A stretch of DNA of 64,000 bases from Perkinsus olseni (taxonomy: Eukaryota > Perkinsozoa > Perkinsida > Perkinsidae): assembly GCA_013115135.1 (NCBI GenBank), contig JABANP010000210.1, positions 21,678 to 85,677 of the forward strand, in the 5' to 3' direction. Shown in pieces: positions 22,738 to 36,115 of the stretch. The notes beneath the pieces are model-generated. The model searched no databases. It saw only the letters and a program-made list of their open reading frames with translations, and had not been told where the DNA came from. Both the position numbers and the translations under genes were made by a program. How positions within the stretch are numbered: position 1 is the stretch's first letter; every line of letters starts with the position of its first letter.

Positions 22738-23307
22738 GTGATTGCGGACGGGCCGCCAGAAAGAGGGCATCAGCTCCCACCTCGGAAGGATGCTTACCAA
22801 GCCGCTGGTGGATATCGTGAAGTACTCCCTGTCCCGCTGATCAGGAGTGGTAACGACCAGGTCGTAAGGGTCGAAATGGTGGAGGTCTGTGGACAGCCGA
22901 CGGCGATTCAGGTACCTGAAGGCGAAGCGAAGCTAATCCTATTTCTCACCGGCTTTATTCGAGACTTTCGAGACTCACGAGGCCTTCGAGCTCAGCAGCA
23001 AACTCACATGAACTTAACACTGGTACTGCTGCCCATGGAAGCGAAGAATCCGATGGCTTCCTCGACCGTTGTTATCGTAGTGGTCGTAGGGGTAGGTACA
23101 GCCTCAACCTTCTCCCCGACTGAGACGAGGAGTCCGAGGCTATACAGGCTCTCATCACCTACCACGACTCGGTCTCGAGCTCATCATCGGGTGCTGCCCT
23201 CCGGCAAGGATGCGATCGAGGTCCTCCGTCCTACCGCCCTCACCACTGTTACTGGCATATCTACAGTAATAGAGATTATACAGGGGAAGGGAAGACCGTC
23301 GCTTTGA
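22738..23307 (+). CDS. Hypothetical ORF
   Basis: A 189-codon plus frame opening at GTG. It has some coding character (VPEGEAKLILFLTGFIRDFR, then THMNLTLVLL), and no long frame is open on the opposite strand. The later part is Thr/Ser/Arg-rich. No motif was secure enough to name a function, and it may be one exon of a larger gene. Confidence 0.25.
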   Translation: MIADGPPERGHQLPPRKDAYQAAGGYREVLPVPLIRSGNDQVVRVEMVEVCGQPTAIQVPEGEAKLILFLTGFIRDFRDSRGLRAQQQTHMNLTLVLLPMEAKNPMASSTVVIVVVVGVGTASTFSPTETRSPRLYRLSSPTTTRSRAHHRVLPSGKDAIEVLRPTALTTVTGISTVIEIIQGKGRPSL

Positions 23308-26157
23308 ACCGGGCCGGGAATCTTCATGGACACCCAGAAGCTCTACGACCAGGACGACGACACGAAGACTACTTCAATAACGTATAAACAGTTCACGATG
23401 TAGCATAGCGAGATGCGGTGAAGGGATACTCGCTGCTACTCGGAGGAGCATCAGCCTCACTGTGGAAGATCATTGAACGATTTGTCCGAATCAAAAACCT
23501 GTCTCAGGAAGGTTATAGGCGATGAGATTCCAAACACCAGCCACGACAGAGGTCAGCCACGGCGGACGAGGGATGAATCCTAGCGTACAGGGTCTTGATG
23601 TAATTGATGTGCTTCGGCAAATGAGGCTTCCTCCGCTCACTACTCACCAGTGATGTAGAACCACGGAATTCGCTGTTACGAGCCGAACGAATCTAAGGTT
23701 GGACATGGTTCAACACGAAACCGTAAGATACGCCCTGCTCTCACATTCTCATCTGGATGGGCCACGTGGGACACCCTCGACAGACGTGTGGGTATCTGAC
23801 GTCAGGTAGGGGTGATAACAAGTACACGACACCATACCACTCCGTCACCAACTCCCCCACCTGTGCCCTCTCATCCACGGCAGCACTAGGCCGGCCCGGA
23901 GTCTTCATCGGGCTGCCGACAACAGTCTTTCCCGAAGCTCCCTTGCTTCTCCGGACCTGAGCGTTACAACAAACCAATAAAATACCACACCTCCACCAAA
24001 TCGTGTACACAACAGCAGCAAGGAGAAGAGCACGATGAATGATAACAGTGCTGTCGATATTGACCCTCGCTGCTGATCCCCATATCGCTGGAGAAGACGC
24101 CAAACCCCACGCTGACAACACTCGAGCAATCCCTACTGTCATACTTTCTACTGGCTACTTAGGCCTACTAAGACCGCGCTGCACTAGGGCCTATCATTGA
24201 TAGTAGGGGTAGAACCATCGCGCGCTGACCCGTATCAGTCGGCATCAACCGATTCCTGCGGCCGTCTTACCGAACATCATCACACTTTTCTTCTGTTCTC
24301 TCGGTGACACTATTTTTACATGCCTTTCTCGTGGCAGCGACGTTCCTGACTTCAAACCGTCATCACCGCCAACGACCAGCAGGATCCCTCACCAGCCCCA
24401 GCGATCGATGATCTCACACGACCCTCCTGAGCTGCAGCTGCCGGAGTACCGTAATTTGCATTCATTTCTGAACAATAATTTCTGACCATCTCCCCGCTGC
24501 TCCAGACGAGTCACAACGCTCCTCAGCCACGAGGACTTCGACGGCTCTAGATACCGGTCTCGAACCTATTGGCAACCTATTATGCGTTCTGGCATACTGA
24601 TCTCTTGGCACAGTGGCAAATTGTGTCATCGTGTCTCCACTACTCTCTACTCACCCCGTACGAGAGATCTGTGCCCCCCTACAGACAGCAACCGTCTCTC
24701 CCAATCTCAGACCGAGGCGAGCCAGCGCTGATAGTTCCACAGCGGGAGCTCTCTGGAGACTCTAGCGCTGTTATAGAAGCAAACGCAATCCTCATAAAAA
24801 TGATGGACACCGGTCGAGCATGGGATCATGAAGCTGCCGCGCTAGCTCGCTCTCCTCACGACGGACCTCCTGGGGTTGTTCAGAAGGCCCGTCTTGGAGT
24901 ACCAACTCAACCCAGGACTTCGAATCTGAACGGTGCCGTCTGTCGAGATGAGGGACGCAGAAAGACTTTACTTTCTGGTAAAGACCGATTTCGTGGAGCT
25001 TGGGGAAGCTGCTGGCCGGCTGCCCGCAACAGCCAAAATACCTGACCATCGACCGAAGAGAAAAAACTCCGCTCCGCTGAAGAGATTCAACTATCATCAT
25101 CAGAGTGCGCTCACGTAGGCTGCAGTCGAGGTGTCAAGCCGTCCACCGTCTGCCGAATCGACGACCAGTCAAGTCCTGCGGGGACTGAGTGGTGGCGGGA
25201 GAGGCCCAGCTGGTGGAGATGGACCCTGAGGATGATGCTGATACACCTCCCGCTCGAAGACCGAATTCCGCAACTTCATCGATTATCATAGGCAAAAAAC
25301 CGACTGGAGGATCGATGCTGGAACTGGTTTAATACGTAAAATGCGATTACAGTATCGATTCTGAGTTGGTCAGTATTGGCTTCCTGAACACCCCCACCGT
25401 CACCGCGCCACGAAACTCACCGTTCGACCAGATCTCGCCTGCTTTGAACGTGCGACGGATGGGCGGTCATATCCGCGTAAGACGTCCGAAGATGTCGACT
25501 GCGATAGCGATGGTGCCTGAAGTCCGAAGAGAATCCTGAGCTCACGCGTGTAAGATACAAAACAGGTCAACTCAACGTGATTCCTACCAATCAGAATCAA
25601 CGACGGGGGGATCAAGATGGAGCTCCCTCCGCATGAGGCACTCAAACTCTCAACTGCGATAAGAAGATCACCAAGGTCCTCCTCCCCCCAGCCGAACGAG
25701 CGGCTACCCCAAACCGACCCAGCTCGACCACGGCCCTCCGTCGTCGCCCTCAGCAGGCTACGCCACCCTAGACGTTCCTTCTTCCATGCACGCTACAATC
25801 AAAGGAAAAGTAAAATGCCGGTGGTTGAGCGTGTTCCGCGATGCCGCCCCTGACCCTGTTCAACAGGTTTGTAAAATATGTCGAGTTTTCTCGGGCGACC
25901 ACGCCTTTCAAATTCCTCAGAAAGTTCCTCTGGAAGGTTCTTGTGGCGTGTACTTATCCTTTCGTGATTCTCAGAACGGCGAGATCCCCCGCAGGTGCTC
26001 AATCACGCGGTTCGGCGTCCCAACATCACTCTGATAATGACCGCCCCAAATTAACAGCTCATCCTCCACCACCGCCCTCCAGAAAGTCAGTGCGCACTAG
26101 TCGTAGTAAACAACAGAGCAGCAGTGATGGTAATGATACACAGCATCAACGGAAAAA
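23308..26157. other. No gene assigned
   Basis: Short, mutually overlapping frames on both strands. A minus frame at 23905-24129 encodes a hydrophobic stretch (ALLSFIVLFSLLLLCTRFGG) that could be one transmembrane helix. Around 25350-25450 lies a copy of a dispersed repeat (TATCGATTCTGAG ... CACCCCC ... GATCTCGCCTG) shared with 32.6, 33.1 and 37.6 kb. Confidence 0.3.
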
Positions 26158-29100
26158 TCACGAAGGCAAGGGCAACGATGATGATGTTATACACGAGGGA
26201 GTCCCTTCCTCGCCCCTATACGGTTTCTCTGCTACCAGACTTCTCGGATGACTCTCAGCGGTTTTCAACGACACTCGACTCTCATACAACCCCGGCTCAG
26301 CCTTGCCGTTCCCCAAGGGCATCTCAAATTCCCCATTCATCATCATATTGGGTTCCGACGCAACTGGGCGTAGAGGCAGGTCAACTCCTCCCCTCCCCTT
26401 TCGACGATGAGCCACAGGATTCGTCAAAAACGAGCCTTCAAAATCATACAAATCGGATGCAACCTTCGGTCGTCTGAAGCTGGTCGTCGGTCCCTCATCG
26501 CCGTCTACTGAGTTCTCAGCAGCTTCCGCGCGCCACTCGGCATCCCTCTTAGCCTGGGAATCCTCATAGACCGCCAGTCGCGTCTCCTGCACGCCGGGAA
26601 CCACCAACTCCTCATGCTCAACTCCGCCACTCGACCGTCCAGTATCTCGTGTAACGGCACCTGAGTTCAGCAAGCTTCGACCTTGGATACTCTCGCCGAC
26701 AGCCCTACACTCATCAATTGACATCAGCTTAGCGGAGGCCGATCGCGTCGGTTTGGACGGATTATGGCGAGGAGCCGCTCGACGATACTGCCCAATATCC
26801 GACCTCTTCACCACACCTGCGACACAATAATCTGTCCCCATACCACTCCTCCGCGAACCTTACCCAAACCGTAGAATGCCACCTTCATAAGCCTGTTATG
26901 GTCCACAAACTTCGCCGTCATTTTCTTATGGTCCTGCATGATCTCCTCAAAACCCATCGAGTCAATCTCGTTCTCGAGAATCTTGAAAATCGCAACCCCT
27001 ACTCGGAAGAGGACCTTCCAGCCTTCCGTCTGGCAAAACGTCCGTCACAGATACCGATAAAACGGTGAGCGAAAAATTCCGAAAAAGCCGTTCTTCTCAC
27101 CATTATCGGGTCCCATATCCGCAAGACCGTGTCGAACGAAAAAACAGTCAGAATAAGCTGTTTGGAACCATTCAACGCCTGAGGAGAAAACCTTTGCGCT
27201 GCGCAAATCTTCGAGTATCTTACAAATCCAGGACATATCCTGTATCCCACACTCCTCCAAATGGCGATGAGCATTCGAAGCCTTTCGACCCGACAAGCAG
27301 TCGAATGCGTACCTGATGGGAACCCTCCAAGATCCTTCATTATACCGGTATAATGCACAGGTTTCGCCGTTTCTCCGCGAACGGAACGACCCAGACAGAA
27401 GCCAATATAGATTCTGAATCTCCGTATCCTGTTGCATACCCCTATACGAAAACCTACCCGCCGGAGTTTTTCCCACTATTTCCTACAGATTTGACACCCG
27501 TGTACCACCACCCCCGATAACGACCATACACGAAGCTGTCGTTATTTTGAACATAGATTCCCAAAGATACGCTCGGCAGGGACGCGCTCCGCACCGCAAA
27601 GTTTTTTCAAGGCTAATACGAACAACTCCCTGCACAATGGAAGCATCACCAAAAGCCTATAAACTTCGACGAGACCGGTCGATCTTCCAAATTTCGCAAC
27701 ACAGATCGACTGTACCAAAACTTACATATCCGTGAGGAGAGCAACCATTCCCGGCTGGTAGTAGCCGCTGTTGTGGAGACCTCGATCCGAAGTGATGAAT
27801 TGGGAGAGAAACCAGAACGATACTGAAAAGGAGTGAAGTCCCTCAAGCGTGGAGGAAATGCAAGATTGCAAGATTTTCCACATATTTTCGTGATTTTTGC
27901 TTATTTTTCGGCCAGTGCATCCGAACGACTCTCCATCCCACACCGTACTGTCCATCATACCAAATTTCTAAGATTGACCAACCCGCATGGGGCGTATCTT
28001 TCACCCCTATCATAGCCCCTCTCAACCTTTATTACATTCCTCCTTCTCCCCATTGGGATCTTCCTCCGTCACCGCGCCATCAAATACGACCATCATCATC
28101 GTCGCCGCTATGAAGTTCATCCCTTGACAATATCCTACGTCCGGATGAAACGCAGCGAACGCCCACAGAATCTACAATAAAAACACATTACTTCAAAATC
28201 GATCGCGTGATCGATTTACTCCCGATTACATTCCGCAATCTCTCCACAACAATATCTTCCTGGAATGCCGGGTGATGCGGGAAGGTACGTCGTAAGTCGA
28301 CCTCAATAACCTTGCCAATCTTGGCCGGAAGATCTTTCCTTAGAAGTGTCTCATAGAAATCACCTTCATGTCGAGATCGAACGGCTTCCACCTATGGAAG
28401 CACACCAACACAATACAGACAGCGCATGAGTCCATCCAATAGAAGTCTACTATCAACAGCTGGATCCTTTATCGGACTACAACCCACCACCACCACTGGG
28501 GTACACCGAGGTTGGGAGGGGGACGAACCCGACCGGCAAACAAATGAATTTCCGAACAGATGAACGGCCACAATCCTCCGCGCGTTTCCAACACTACGCA
28601 AAGATTACAGTCCGCAACAACTCGTTATACAAATTACGATGAATGTTTCCCACTAACTATCCACAAAACAGTCCCAGTACATGAACCCGTCCAGCCTGTA
28701 GTCCCTCCGAGGCTTCAACTAAGCAGTCAATAGAAACCACACTGCAGGCCGGTCAGGCAGGTCGTTGCATATATCAATGACTCGGGACTGGCCACTGAAG
28801 GGTATCCCAAAATTCTCGTAAATTTCGGGAACCAACTTTCTCGCAAGTTGTTCGGCATTTAATCATGATATCTTAAAGGCAGTTCGAAAGATGCTTGAAG
28901 AAATCGGTCGGTCAAGTTTCTTCCCTTATTCGCCGTGAGCTCTCCACAGCGGCTCGCGACGCAAAATTTTTCCCAGCCTTCCTATAGATTGAATTGAGTA
29001 GTTATGGAACACCCCTCCCTTCGGCGCTGCGAAAACGCGTCTCCTTCCCTTATCACCTCTAGTCTGTACTCCCACACCTCTACCCGATGCCGGTCGGGGA

Positions 29101-29880
29101 AGCCCTTCCGACCAAACTCCTTCAACTCCTCTGGAGGAATATCCTCAACTCTTCCATACCTGCACGCATGCGCAAGTGACATATCTTAAATTCTGTATAC
29201 CGCCAGCTCCCGACCTCTTCAACGCCTTTTCAAACCGCGCCTCTCTTCGAGCTCTCTTGGCCGCAAAGAAATTCCTGAAAACGACCAACAGCTTAGCAGA
29301 TTCGCGAGTACCTCCGCCACGATCAGACAGAAAAGACTGAAGAGTTTCAGCCTGAAACCAATCTCCTCTGCTCCAAGAGATTCTGGACTATGGCAAAGGG
29401 AAACTAAGGCCACTGAAGCCGGCCGATAGCAAACTTTGCCCTATTCAAAATTTGGTTCAGAATTTCTCTCTCGTTTTTACTCCGCTATCCACGGGCCAAA
29501 ACCGTTCGTATAGCGGACAGTCGCGGGTCGAGCATTGAGCCCGCGTAGCCGGCAACGAAGCCCGACCTTGGGCCATCGAGTGCCGTACATCATTTGAAAT
29601 AGATGTACAATAGGGAATACACCCATCAACGCATAAGACACAGATTTCGATGATCTCTTCACATTCACCGGAACAAAACCGTGCAACCTAGCATGGCAAA
29701 CCTCCACCCAGTGGCATCACTGTCCACCCTCCCACCCCACCCTCCCCCATACTACCTCTCATAATCGTTCAATCTGGCAGCCATCTGATCGTCGTACTGG
29801 AAGCCCCAACGATCCTTATTATCAAGCTCAGCCGCACGGACTATATCCGATACCTCGACAACCGGTTCGTATCCGCTGGC
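26158..29880 (-). CDS. TBC-domain Rab GTPase-activating protein
   Basis: All hallmarks of the TBC fold appear in order on the minus strand. N-terminal: NKDRWGFQYDDQMAARL (about 29.8 kb) and a basic helix AKRARREARFEKALK. Domain start: RKGFPDRHRVEVWEYRL (about 29.1 kb). The arginine-finger motif IEVDLRRTFPHHPAF (28.3 kb). ILWAFAAFHPDVGYCQGMNF, carrying the glutamine finger, after a 58-bp intron (28172-28229). FWFLSQFI (27.9 kb). VLRIWDPIM joined by a 71-bp intron to TEGWKVLFRVGVAIFKIL. GFEEIMQDHKKM. A 47-bp intron (26817-26863) then leads to KRSDIGQYRR and a disordered tail. Both catalytic fingers (the R of RT.P and the Q of GYCQG) are intact, so it should stimulate GTP hydrolysis by a Rab; which Rab is unknown. 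The exact 5' end is unresolved. Confidence 0.8.
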
Positions 29881-30064
29881 GTTCACACTGACTGGAATGC
29901 ATGGTGCTAGACATGAGAACATCGACAAGTTGAATTAGTGTGACAAAAACAAACTGAAAAACCGAGGAGATTTCTTCCCTTGAAAGAACTACTACTGCTG
30001 TCATCTTCGAGAACACGACTTACGTAAATTACAGAAAAAACAACTCTGAAAATGACACATAGAA

Positions 30065-32410
30065 TTACATACTTTGCTGCTTCGGTCCGGAGTGCTCCAC
30101 CGGCCGCCCTCTGTCGCCTTCGAAAACGTCGAAACTTTGGATGGCTTGCAAATCTTGCATTTCCCTAACGCATAACCACCCATCGAGCGCCACAATCCAC
30201 GACGTCCCCTCCCGACGCCGTTCCATACCACTAAAGCATCTTCGAGCCATCCCAGGCAAAGACAAACCGGGCTCCCTCCAGTCCGTGAAGAGATCCTTTC
30301 CCAACTACCTCTCAATCTCATCCGCCTCCTCAGTCTTTGCAAGTTTCCTCAGCACCTCACTATACATACCCAACGCCTTGATCGTCTCCGGATGGTTCCT
30401 TCCCAAGGCCTCAGTCTGTATCTCCACACATGTCCTGATACCAAAAAATATCCCGCCTCATCCTCACCCGATCGCTTCCACACAAACCGTTGCCTTCCTC
30501 TAAGCACTTCAGAGACAACAGCGTGATCGATATTGTCGCATACAGTGCACGAATGCACACAGTTATATCCGTCTTTGTGGCCTCTTGTTGCGTCCACAGC
30601 GCGAGAACGGCAAGCGAACAGCACAACACTAGGCCTTCGTAACGAAAAAAGCGGAGCTTTCGAATGGTATGTGTCTCGCGAGTTCAATCGACATAGTCGT
30701 GGAGAAATAATTTGAACGAACGAACGCACAAAAAAGCGCAGAAGTGACAGTATATGCTCCGCAACTCGCTTCGCTCGCTCCACAATTGATAAAGGCCATT
30801 GACCTCTTAGGAGCTCCCATCCGACTAGTATGGACACGCAGGAACCTTCCATCTACACTGCTCAGGCATGGCGGCGTAAACCACGCAAGTGACCCGAGGC
30901 AGCCGCTCACACTCCGAGAAATTCTTGGAGCGTAAAAAAACTGGTACAAATTCAACTAAAACTTCCTCACCGTACGATCCATCCTCAAACACTTCCTCAT
31001 CCCCCCCCCTACTACCTCAGACTCCTCTCAGCTTCTTCCATCTTGTCCGCCATCACTTGAGTCCGGCCCAGTTGAAGATACGCAACAGCAGTATTGGGAT
31101 GGACGTGACCGAGCACCCGCTCTAGCTCATAGAACAATTCCCCCAAATCATCCGACCCCACCATACTACCAGCATGATCGACACATTCCTTAAAAAGATT
31201 CTCTCCCTCCTCAAAGTTTTCTCCCCGCCTTGTGCCGCTACCGTGGAAGCCAACACCTGACCCGAAGAGAGGACTTACCTTTCTGAGCTCAGCAGAGTGC
31301 GACTTCGAAAATCCGACACTCACGCAGAAATCAGGTTAATGAACTCCCCCGACGCACGGTGAGCTCCCCAGCACGACGTAAAGTATTTTAACACTCTACA
31401 AGCTGCCCGGCTGCGCATAACAGAATTCAGGTACATAGTGATGCTGAGGTTCAAGAAAAAAATTCCGAAGCGAATTTTTCTGCCCTTAGCGGAATTTTTG
31501 TTTTTCCCATCGACACCACCAAGCCTCACATTCAAAGTTATCCCAAAAACGGAGGAGTCCTCGCCGAACAATTCTTTTCGGATATCCGCGCATCTCCTCA
31601 ATTTCACCTCGGCCGCCGCTAATTTACCTTCCTTCTCGAGTACCTGACCACGACCGAATCGAATGCCCACCACCGATGGTTAGAAGTTTGGAAAAAAATC
31701 CTAACATTAAATTTCAACTTAGTTAATTTTTCAACTTGAAATAAAGCGCAAACGGAAAACCACCTATTTATCAGCGTCCCCGAGAACTTAGATGAGTCGA
31801 AAAAGATGCACAAAAATTACCACTATTCCACCAGTAATCAGAACTCATCGCTCGGCGATCGTGCTGAAGAATCGATTGAGAGGCTTCTGAATGATTATTC
31901 AGCACGGTTGATTCAGCATCGTTTCAATGAACAACCTACGGGTGGGCAAGGCCTTCAATCCGCTCCCGGCCCCTCTCCTCAGACCACTGAAATTATAAGT
32001 AGAAATACGTAGGCATCTCAGAACGGGCACGGGTTTTCTATAGAGTTTTGAAGCGCTGCGACGATAGCAGGAGGTACACCCTCATCCAACTTCATCATCC
32101 ACGTTCGAAAGAGGCCTACTCGAATCCACTTTACAGACCCTCACAAGTAGTCGCGAATGAATGACAAGCGAAGGGAATATAGATAGATTGAATTAACAGA
32201 CAGAAGCCGTCTGAAAATTGTTGGTCGACGGATGGTATTGTTCTAAGCAGCCCTCCCAGTACCATTACAATTCCCAGCATCATCAGGCACTGTGCTGTCT
32301 CCGCATGCTTTGGTCCGTAGCTCTCCTCCGCCACTGCTAATGCCTCACTCAGTGTACTCTCGGCCTCTGCGAGTTGGTTGTTATTGATACATCTCAGCGC
32401 CTACAGAGCA
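30065..32410 (-). CDS. TPR-repeat protein (kinesin-light-chain-like repeats)
   Basis: Several repeats of the 42-residue TPR type used in kinesin light chain and nephrocystin-3: QLAEAESTLSEALAVAEES with YGPKHAETAQCLMMLG (32.3 kb); EGKLAAAEVKLRRCADIRKE with LFGEDSSVFG (31.6 kb); LGHVHPNTAVAYLQLG with DKMEEAERSLR (31.1 kb); ALGRNHPETIKALGMYSEVL (30.4 kb). The segments lie in different frames separated by non-coding stretches, so the gene has several introns. Such repeats bind partner proteins. It ends near 30065 after a Trp-containing tail (DLFTDWREPGLSLPGMAR). Whether it is separate from the TBC gene downstream is not proven; the gap of about 200 bases favours two genes. Confidence 0.6.
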
Positions 32411-33753
32411 GGCCTCAGTGTCACGGTAATCATAAAACGACGCAGCTGACTCCCCTCCCGTCAGAGAGAAATAAGGAGGGGATTTGTCGACTCTAGAACC
32501 GCATTTTCCGTGTAAGAATCATCTCCCAAGTTAGAATTCATCCGTGAAACGAGTGGTACGTAGGAGGCGATTTCGACATTGATCTTAACGCGTGAAATAG
32601 GGAATCGATTCTGAGTTTCAGAATTGGTTTATTCAACACCCCCTGAGTACCATCTAATGAAAAAAAAATTTACCGTGCCCCTGATTCTGCTGTGAACGGC
32701 CGTCGGAAATAACACTAGTATACTGAGTAACAACCATTTCGCATGGCATGCCAATTTACAATGAAAATGGTGCTGGTCTAGGGGAAGAGCCAATCGTACT
32801 GCCACCAAGATGTCTAACCCCTTACCCGTGTATAAAGCTCCTCGTTGTCTCCGCGCATAAATAACTACTTCAACAACAAGGAGGAGGAAGGCCGTGAAAA
32901 ACACAAAGTCATGAAAATGCATTTTGCACGAAATCCTTTTTTCCGAAGAAAATTGCGTTGTTGTCGTCGTCTATTGCTACTACGTCGGTCGAATCCCGTA
33001 CCCCCTTTCAATTAAGCAATTCTGAAACTCACCGCGTGTTCAGTAGATCTCGCCTGAGATAACGCTTCCAGGTTCGTATTTTAGACGTTGAATACCATCC
33101 TGGGAGCGCTCCTGAAATTCGGGAGAGGCAGTCTATCGAACACCCCCTCAGGTTCGATTCTGGAGTGGATTTTTGCACGCAAAATATGTGGTTCCAGAAT
33201 CGATTTGAGTTTCAGAATTGGTTCATTGAACGCCCCCGTACCATTCGGTAGGAGCTGTGAGGTCGTCGAGTAGCTCCGGAAGAAGGCTCGGGCTTCGAGG
33301 AGATTGGTAGATGAATTTTTCGCCTCACCTTGTTTACCTGTCAGCCGCTCGACTAGGGGATGTAAGTGATTGAGTTTCTTTGAAGGGAATCTTATCATCA
33401 CTCGCGGCTAAGACAGGTTAACCTCAAGATACATGCCGGTTTATTGTAGGAGGACTATTATAAAAGGGAATATCTTCCATTTACAACGTATAATTGATAC
33501 CAACTTTTTCGCATCTCGTGGCCTTTCGAGCCGGCAGTATCATCAGGGTGGTGTAAACGGGTACTGCATTTTCACTCCCTCCAGTTTGTGAGCAAGAACC
33601 GAATACATGAAAGCTCTCCTTTCGGCGACTTCCACCTCCACCAGCGTTCTTCTAGCTAAGGTCCGCTAGAGATCCTCAACCCGTAGTCGTCAGCCCAAGT
33701 GATGCTTCGGGCTGATGAGAGTTCTAGTGTGTCAGTTTTCTTCCCGTTTTTAC
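32411..33753. other. Intergenic with dispersed repeats
   Basis: No gene. Copies of a short repeat occur at about 32605-32655 and 33135-33235. Shared words are GAATCGATTCTGAG, TTTCAGAATTGGTT and CACCCCCT or CGCCCCC. A GAAACTCACCG ... AGATCTCGCCTG module near 33025-33060 also occurs at 25.4 kb. Confidence 0.5.
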
Positions 33754-35493
33754 ATGCCTCCCCGTTCTCGGAAGAGCACCCCAAAGGCAGTCCCCTCACA
33801 ACCGTCGGCCAAAACGACTTCGAGAAGGCGGGCAAATAGCGTCCCTAGAAGCTCCCGAAAACGCGACGCGGAACCGGTCGAAGAGTCTAAGAAGGAAGTC
33901 CCCACCACTTCAACAAAGCTCGAAGACAGCTCGGCCGACACGCAGCTAGGGTGGCTAGGGAGAATCATGTTGCTCTTGGCTTTGGTCGGCTTTTGGGCCT
34001 TCCAGAGGGAGAATATGATACCGATGCGGTACCGCTTGCCGAGGACGGCCAGAGGCGTCAAGGAGACCACTACCACACCATGCCGAAGTGAATACGATAC
34101 TCACGTGAGTGGACGGTCGGAAGAGGAGACTTCTGAGGCGTACTGGGAGTTTTTTTCAGTAGTAGTAATGGTAGTAGTAGCGCTGGTCGGTAACGAAAAT
34201 TCTGTCCATGCTTGAACGTTCGCTTCATTGGGTTGGGACTTCAGCCGTGGTGTGAAAAATGCAAAGTTTGCAAACTTCCTTTCAACAAACGCAAAAACAG
34301 TATTCACACTCGCAACCCACGAGAGAGAATTATTACCAAGGCATCATGCCTGGGGTATCGTCTGCCCTTCATCGTGTGTTTCTCTCATAAAGTTAATTCA
34401 CTTCGCATCAAATCCGCGTTATTCATCTCCTTTACGAGAAACTGTCGTTTTTCCTGAGTTACGCACGCGGAATGCAACGTTGTTCCTCGAATCAAAACGC
34501 AGACGACAACAACAATACATAGTTGACGGGAAGAGTGGGAAATTTGGTACGTGTTTCCCTAACGTTTATTGTCGTCTGCTTGTTACAAGCTGTTTTTAGA
34601 GTACTGCGTTGTCTACTAATCGTTATTGCTATACCCATCTCTGATTCCGTTAATCGTCCTGTCTCAAATGCATTCGCTCTTCACTAGTATTCCTCATTCC
34701 TTCAGGAGCTGCAATCCTGGGTCGACACCCATCTTGCTTCAGCTCGCCAGTACAGGTCCGCCCACCCAGTGGACGGCAAGAAGCCCGAGATGATTCTACT
34801 ACTGGGAGGCCCTGGTGCAGGCAAAGGTAGGCAAACCAATCTCGCTGCTGTTCATTCTCCCGACCAGGTACGCTCCTCCGAAAGTGGCAAGAAGGTGGCG
34901 GTCCTCGAGAAGCTTTCACTTTGATCGGCCTCGATGAGTTCTTAGAATTTGTCCCGGAGTTTCACCGGTCGGCTAATGACAAGTATTTCGTCTATGAAGA
35001 CGCTGCGAGCACTGAGTGCTACAAACCCGCGATAAAAGCAGCGAAAATGGCCAACAGCGCAGCGGTAGGAGAGGGCCTGAATGTGATCTACGAGGATACC
35101 GGAAAGGACATTACTAGGCTTGTCGAGCGTGTTATCCCTCCTTATAAAAAAGCAGGCTACCGCATCACGATCGTGCTGGTCCACAATGAGCCCGACATCG
35201 CCATTCAGCGGGCCTTTATGCGTTTCCTGGGCGATGGTCGTCTCGCTGACGAAGAGTATGTGAAGAAGTCCTTCCGAAATGTGGATGATAATTACTATCT
35301 GGTACGTAACATGCCCACCATTGACGAGGCCGTCTACTGTGACAACACCTGCCGTTTCGGGAGACCCTTCATCAGCCATACTGCTGCTGGATCGGTCCCT
35401 GAGCATTGTCTGAGGTGCAAGCCTGATGGTGGGGAGACGAGACCTGTCAAGCTACTCGAACCACTCTTGCGAATTACTGACCGTTTGCCTTGA
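33754..35493 (+). CDS. Membrane-anchored zeta-toxin-like P-loop kinase
   Basis: 365 residues in three exons: 33754-34104, 34706-34826 and 34868-35493; the second intron is 41 bp. Residues 1-60 are basic and disordered. One membrane segment lies near 66-84 (GRIMLLLALVGFWAF). The P-loop GGPGAGKG is at about 151-158 and is split by the second intron. Then come the acidic motif TLIGLDEFLE, YEDTGKD and IVLVHNEPDIAIQRAF, followed by an Arg-containing lid (FLGDGRLADEEYVKKSF). This order matches zeta-toxin/nucleoside-kinase-like ATPases. Family members phosphorylate a sugar nucleotide or small molecule; the substrate here is unknown, and toxicity should not be assumed for a eukaryotic, membrane-anchored relative. 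The first intron (601 bp) is long for this window, so exon 1 might belong to another gene, although phase and strand agree. Confidence 0.7.
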
Positions 35494-36115
35494 GAATTCC
35501 TAGTGCCGAGTTTAGTATTGGTCCGACTTTTGTTTATGATCTAATCCCACCACACGACGTTGGTTGGATCGGATCGGCTGGGCTTCAGAATGGCGGGTTC
35601 GCGCGTTCGCAAGGAGGCTCTGTTGTTTTTGGTATGCAGAGTGTGCTTGCTGGTCACTCACAGACTTCTACGCCTACGACGTCTATCCCTATTTCCTGCA
35701 GTTGCACGAAGCTCTCCCGATATGCAGTATGACTGAACTGCCAACTGTTTCGGCGGCCTCACGGCCATTGTAGCGCATGGATTTTTTTAACCGGGAGGCA
35801 GAGTGCAAGTGCATTTCTCCACGGACTCATCACCTGTGGCGTTCTGGCGGATAAGTCAGCCGTCGTGCCGACCAATAAGCGTGCTGACCGAACGCAAGAA
35901 CCCTCCGGAGGTGTAATGGTAACGTTGGTATAATAATGATGATATCATTGTACACAGTGTGATGGTATTAAACAGTCAATTGAAAGTAAACAGGTCGGCT
36001 GACATGAATGATACATCACCCTTGAAGTCCCTCCTCGGCGATCGATCATGGTCTTCTCGAGCTCGTCGTGAATCTACCATGGGTCGACCTAAGATTCGCT
36101 AACGAATGCCCTCAC
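35494..36115. other. Intergenic
   Basis: Region between the convergent kinase and PIG-Q genes. AT-rich sequence with ATAATAATGATGATATC near 35930 lies in it. No supported gene. Confidence 0.4.

Noticed and set aside
29180..29215. A 16-bp intron GTATACAGAATTTAAG on the minus strand of the TBC gene
   Set aside because: It would restore frame between KRSGAG and DMSLAHACRYGRV, but another 16-bp GT-AG choice nearby also fits, and 16 bp is shorter than any intron supported elsewhere here. The region stays unresolved.
33754..35493. Toxin-antitoxin module
   Set aside because: The kinase resembles zeta toxins in fold only. It is spliced and membrane-anchored and has no adjacent antitoxin-like gene.
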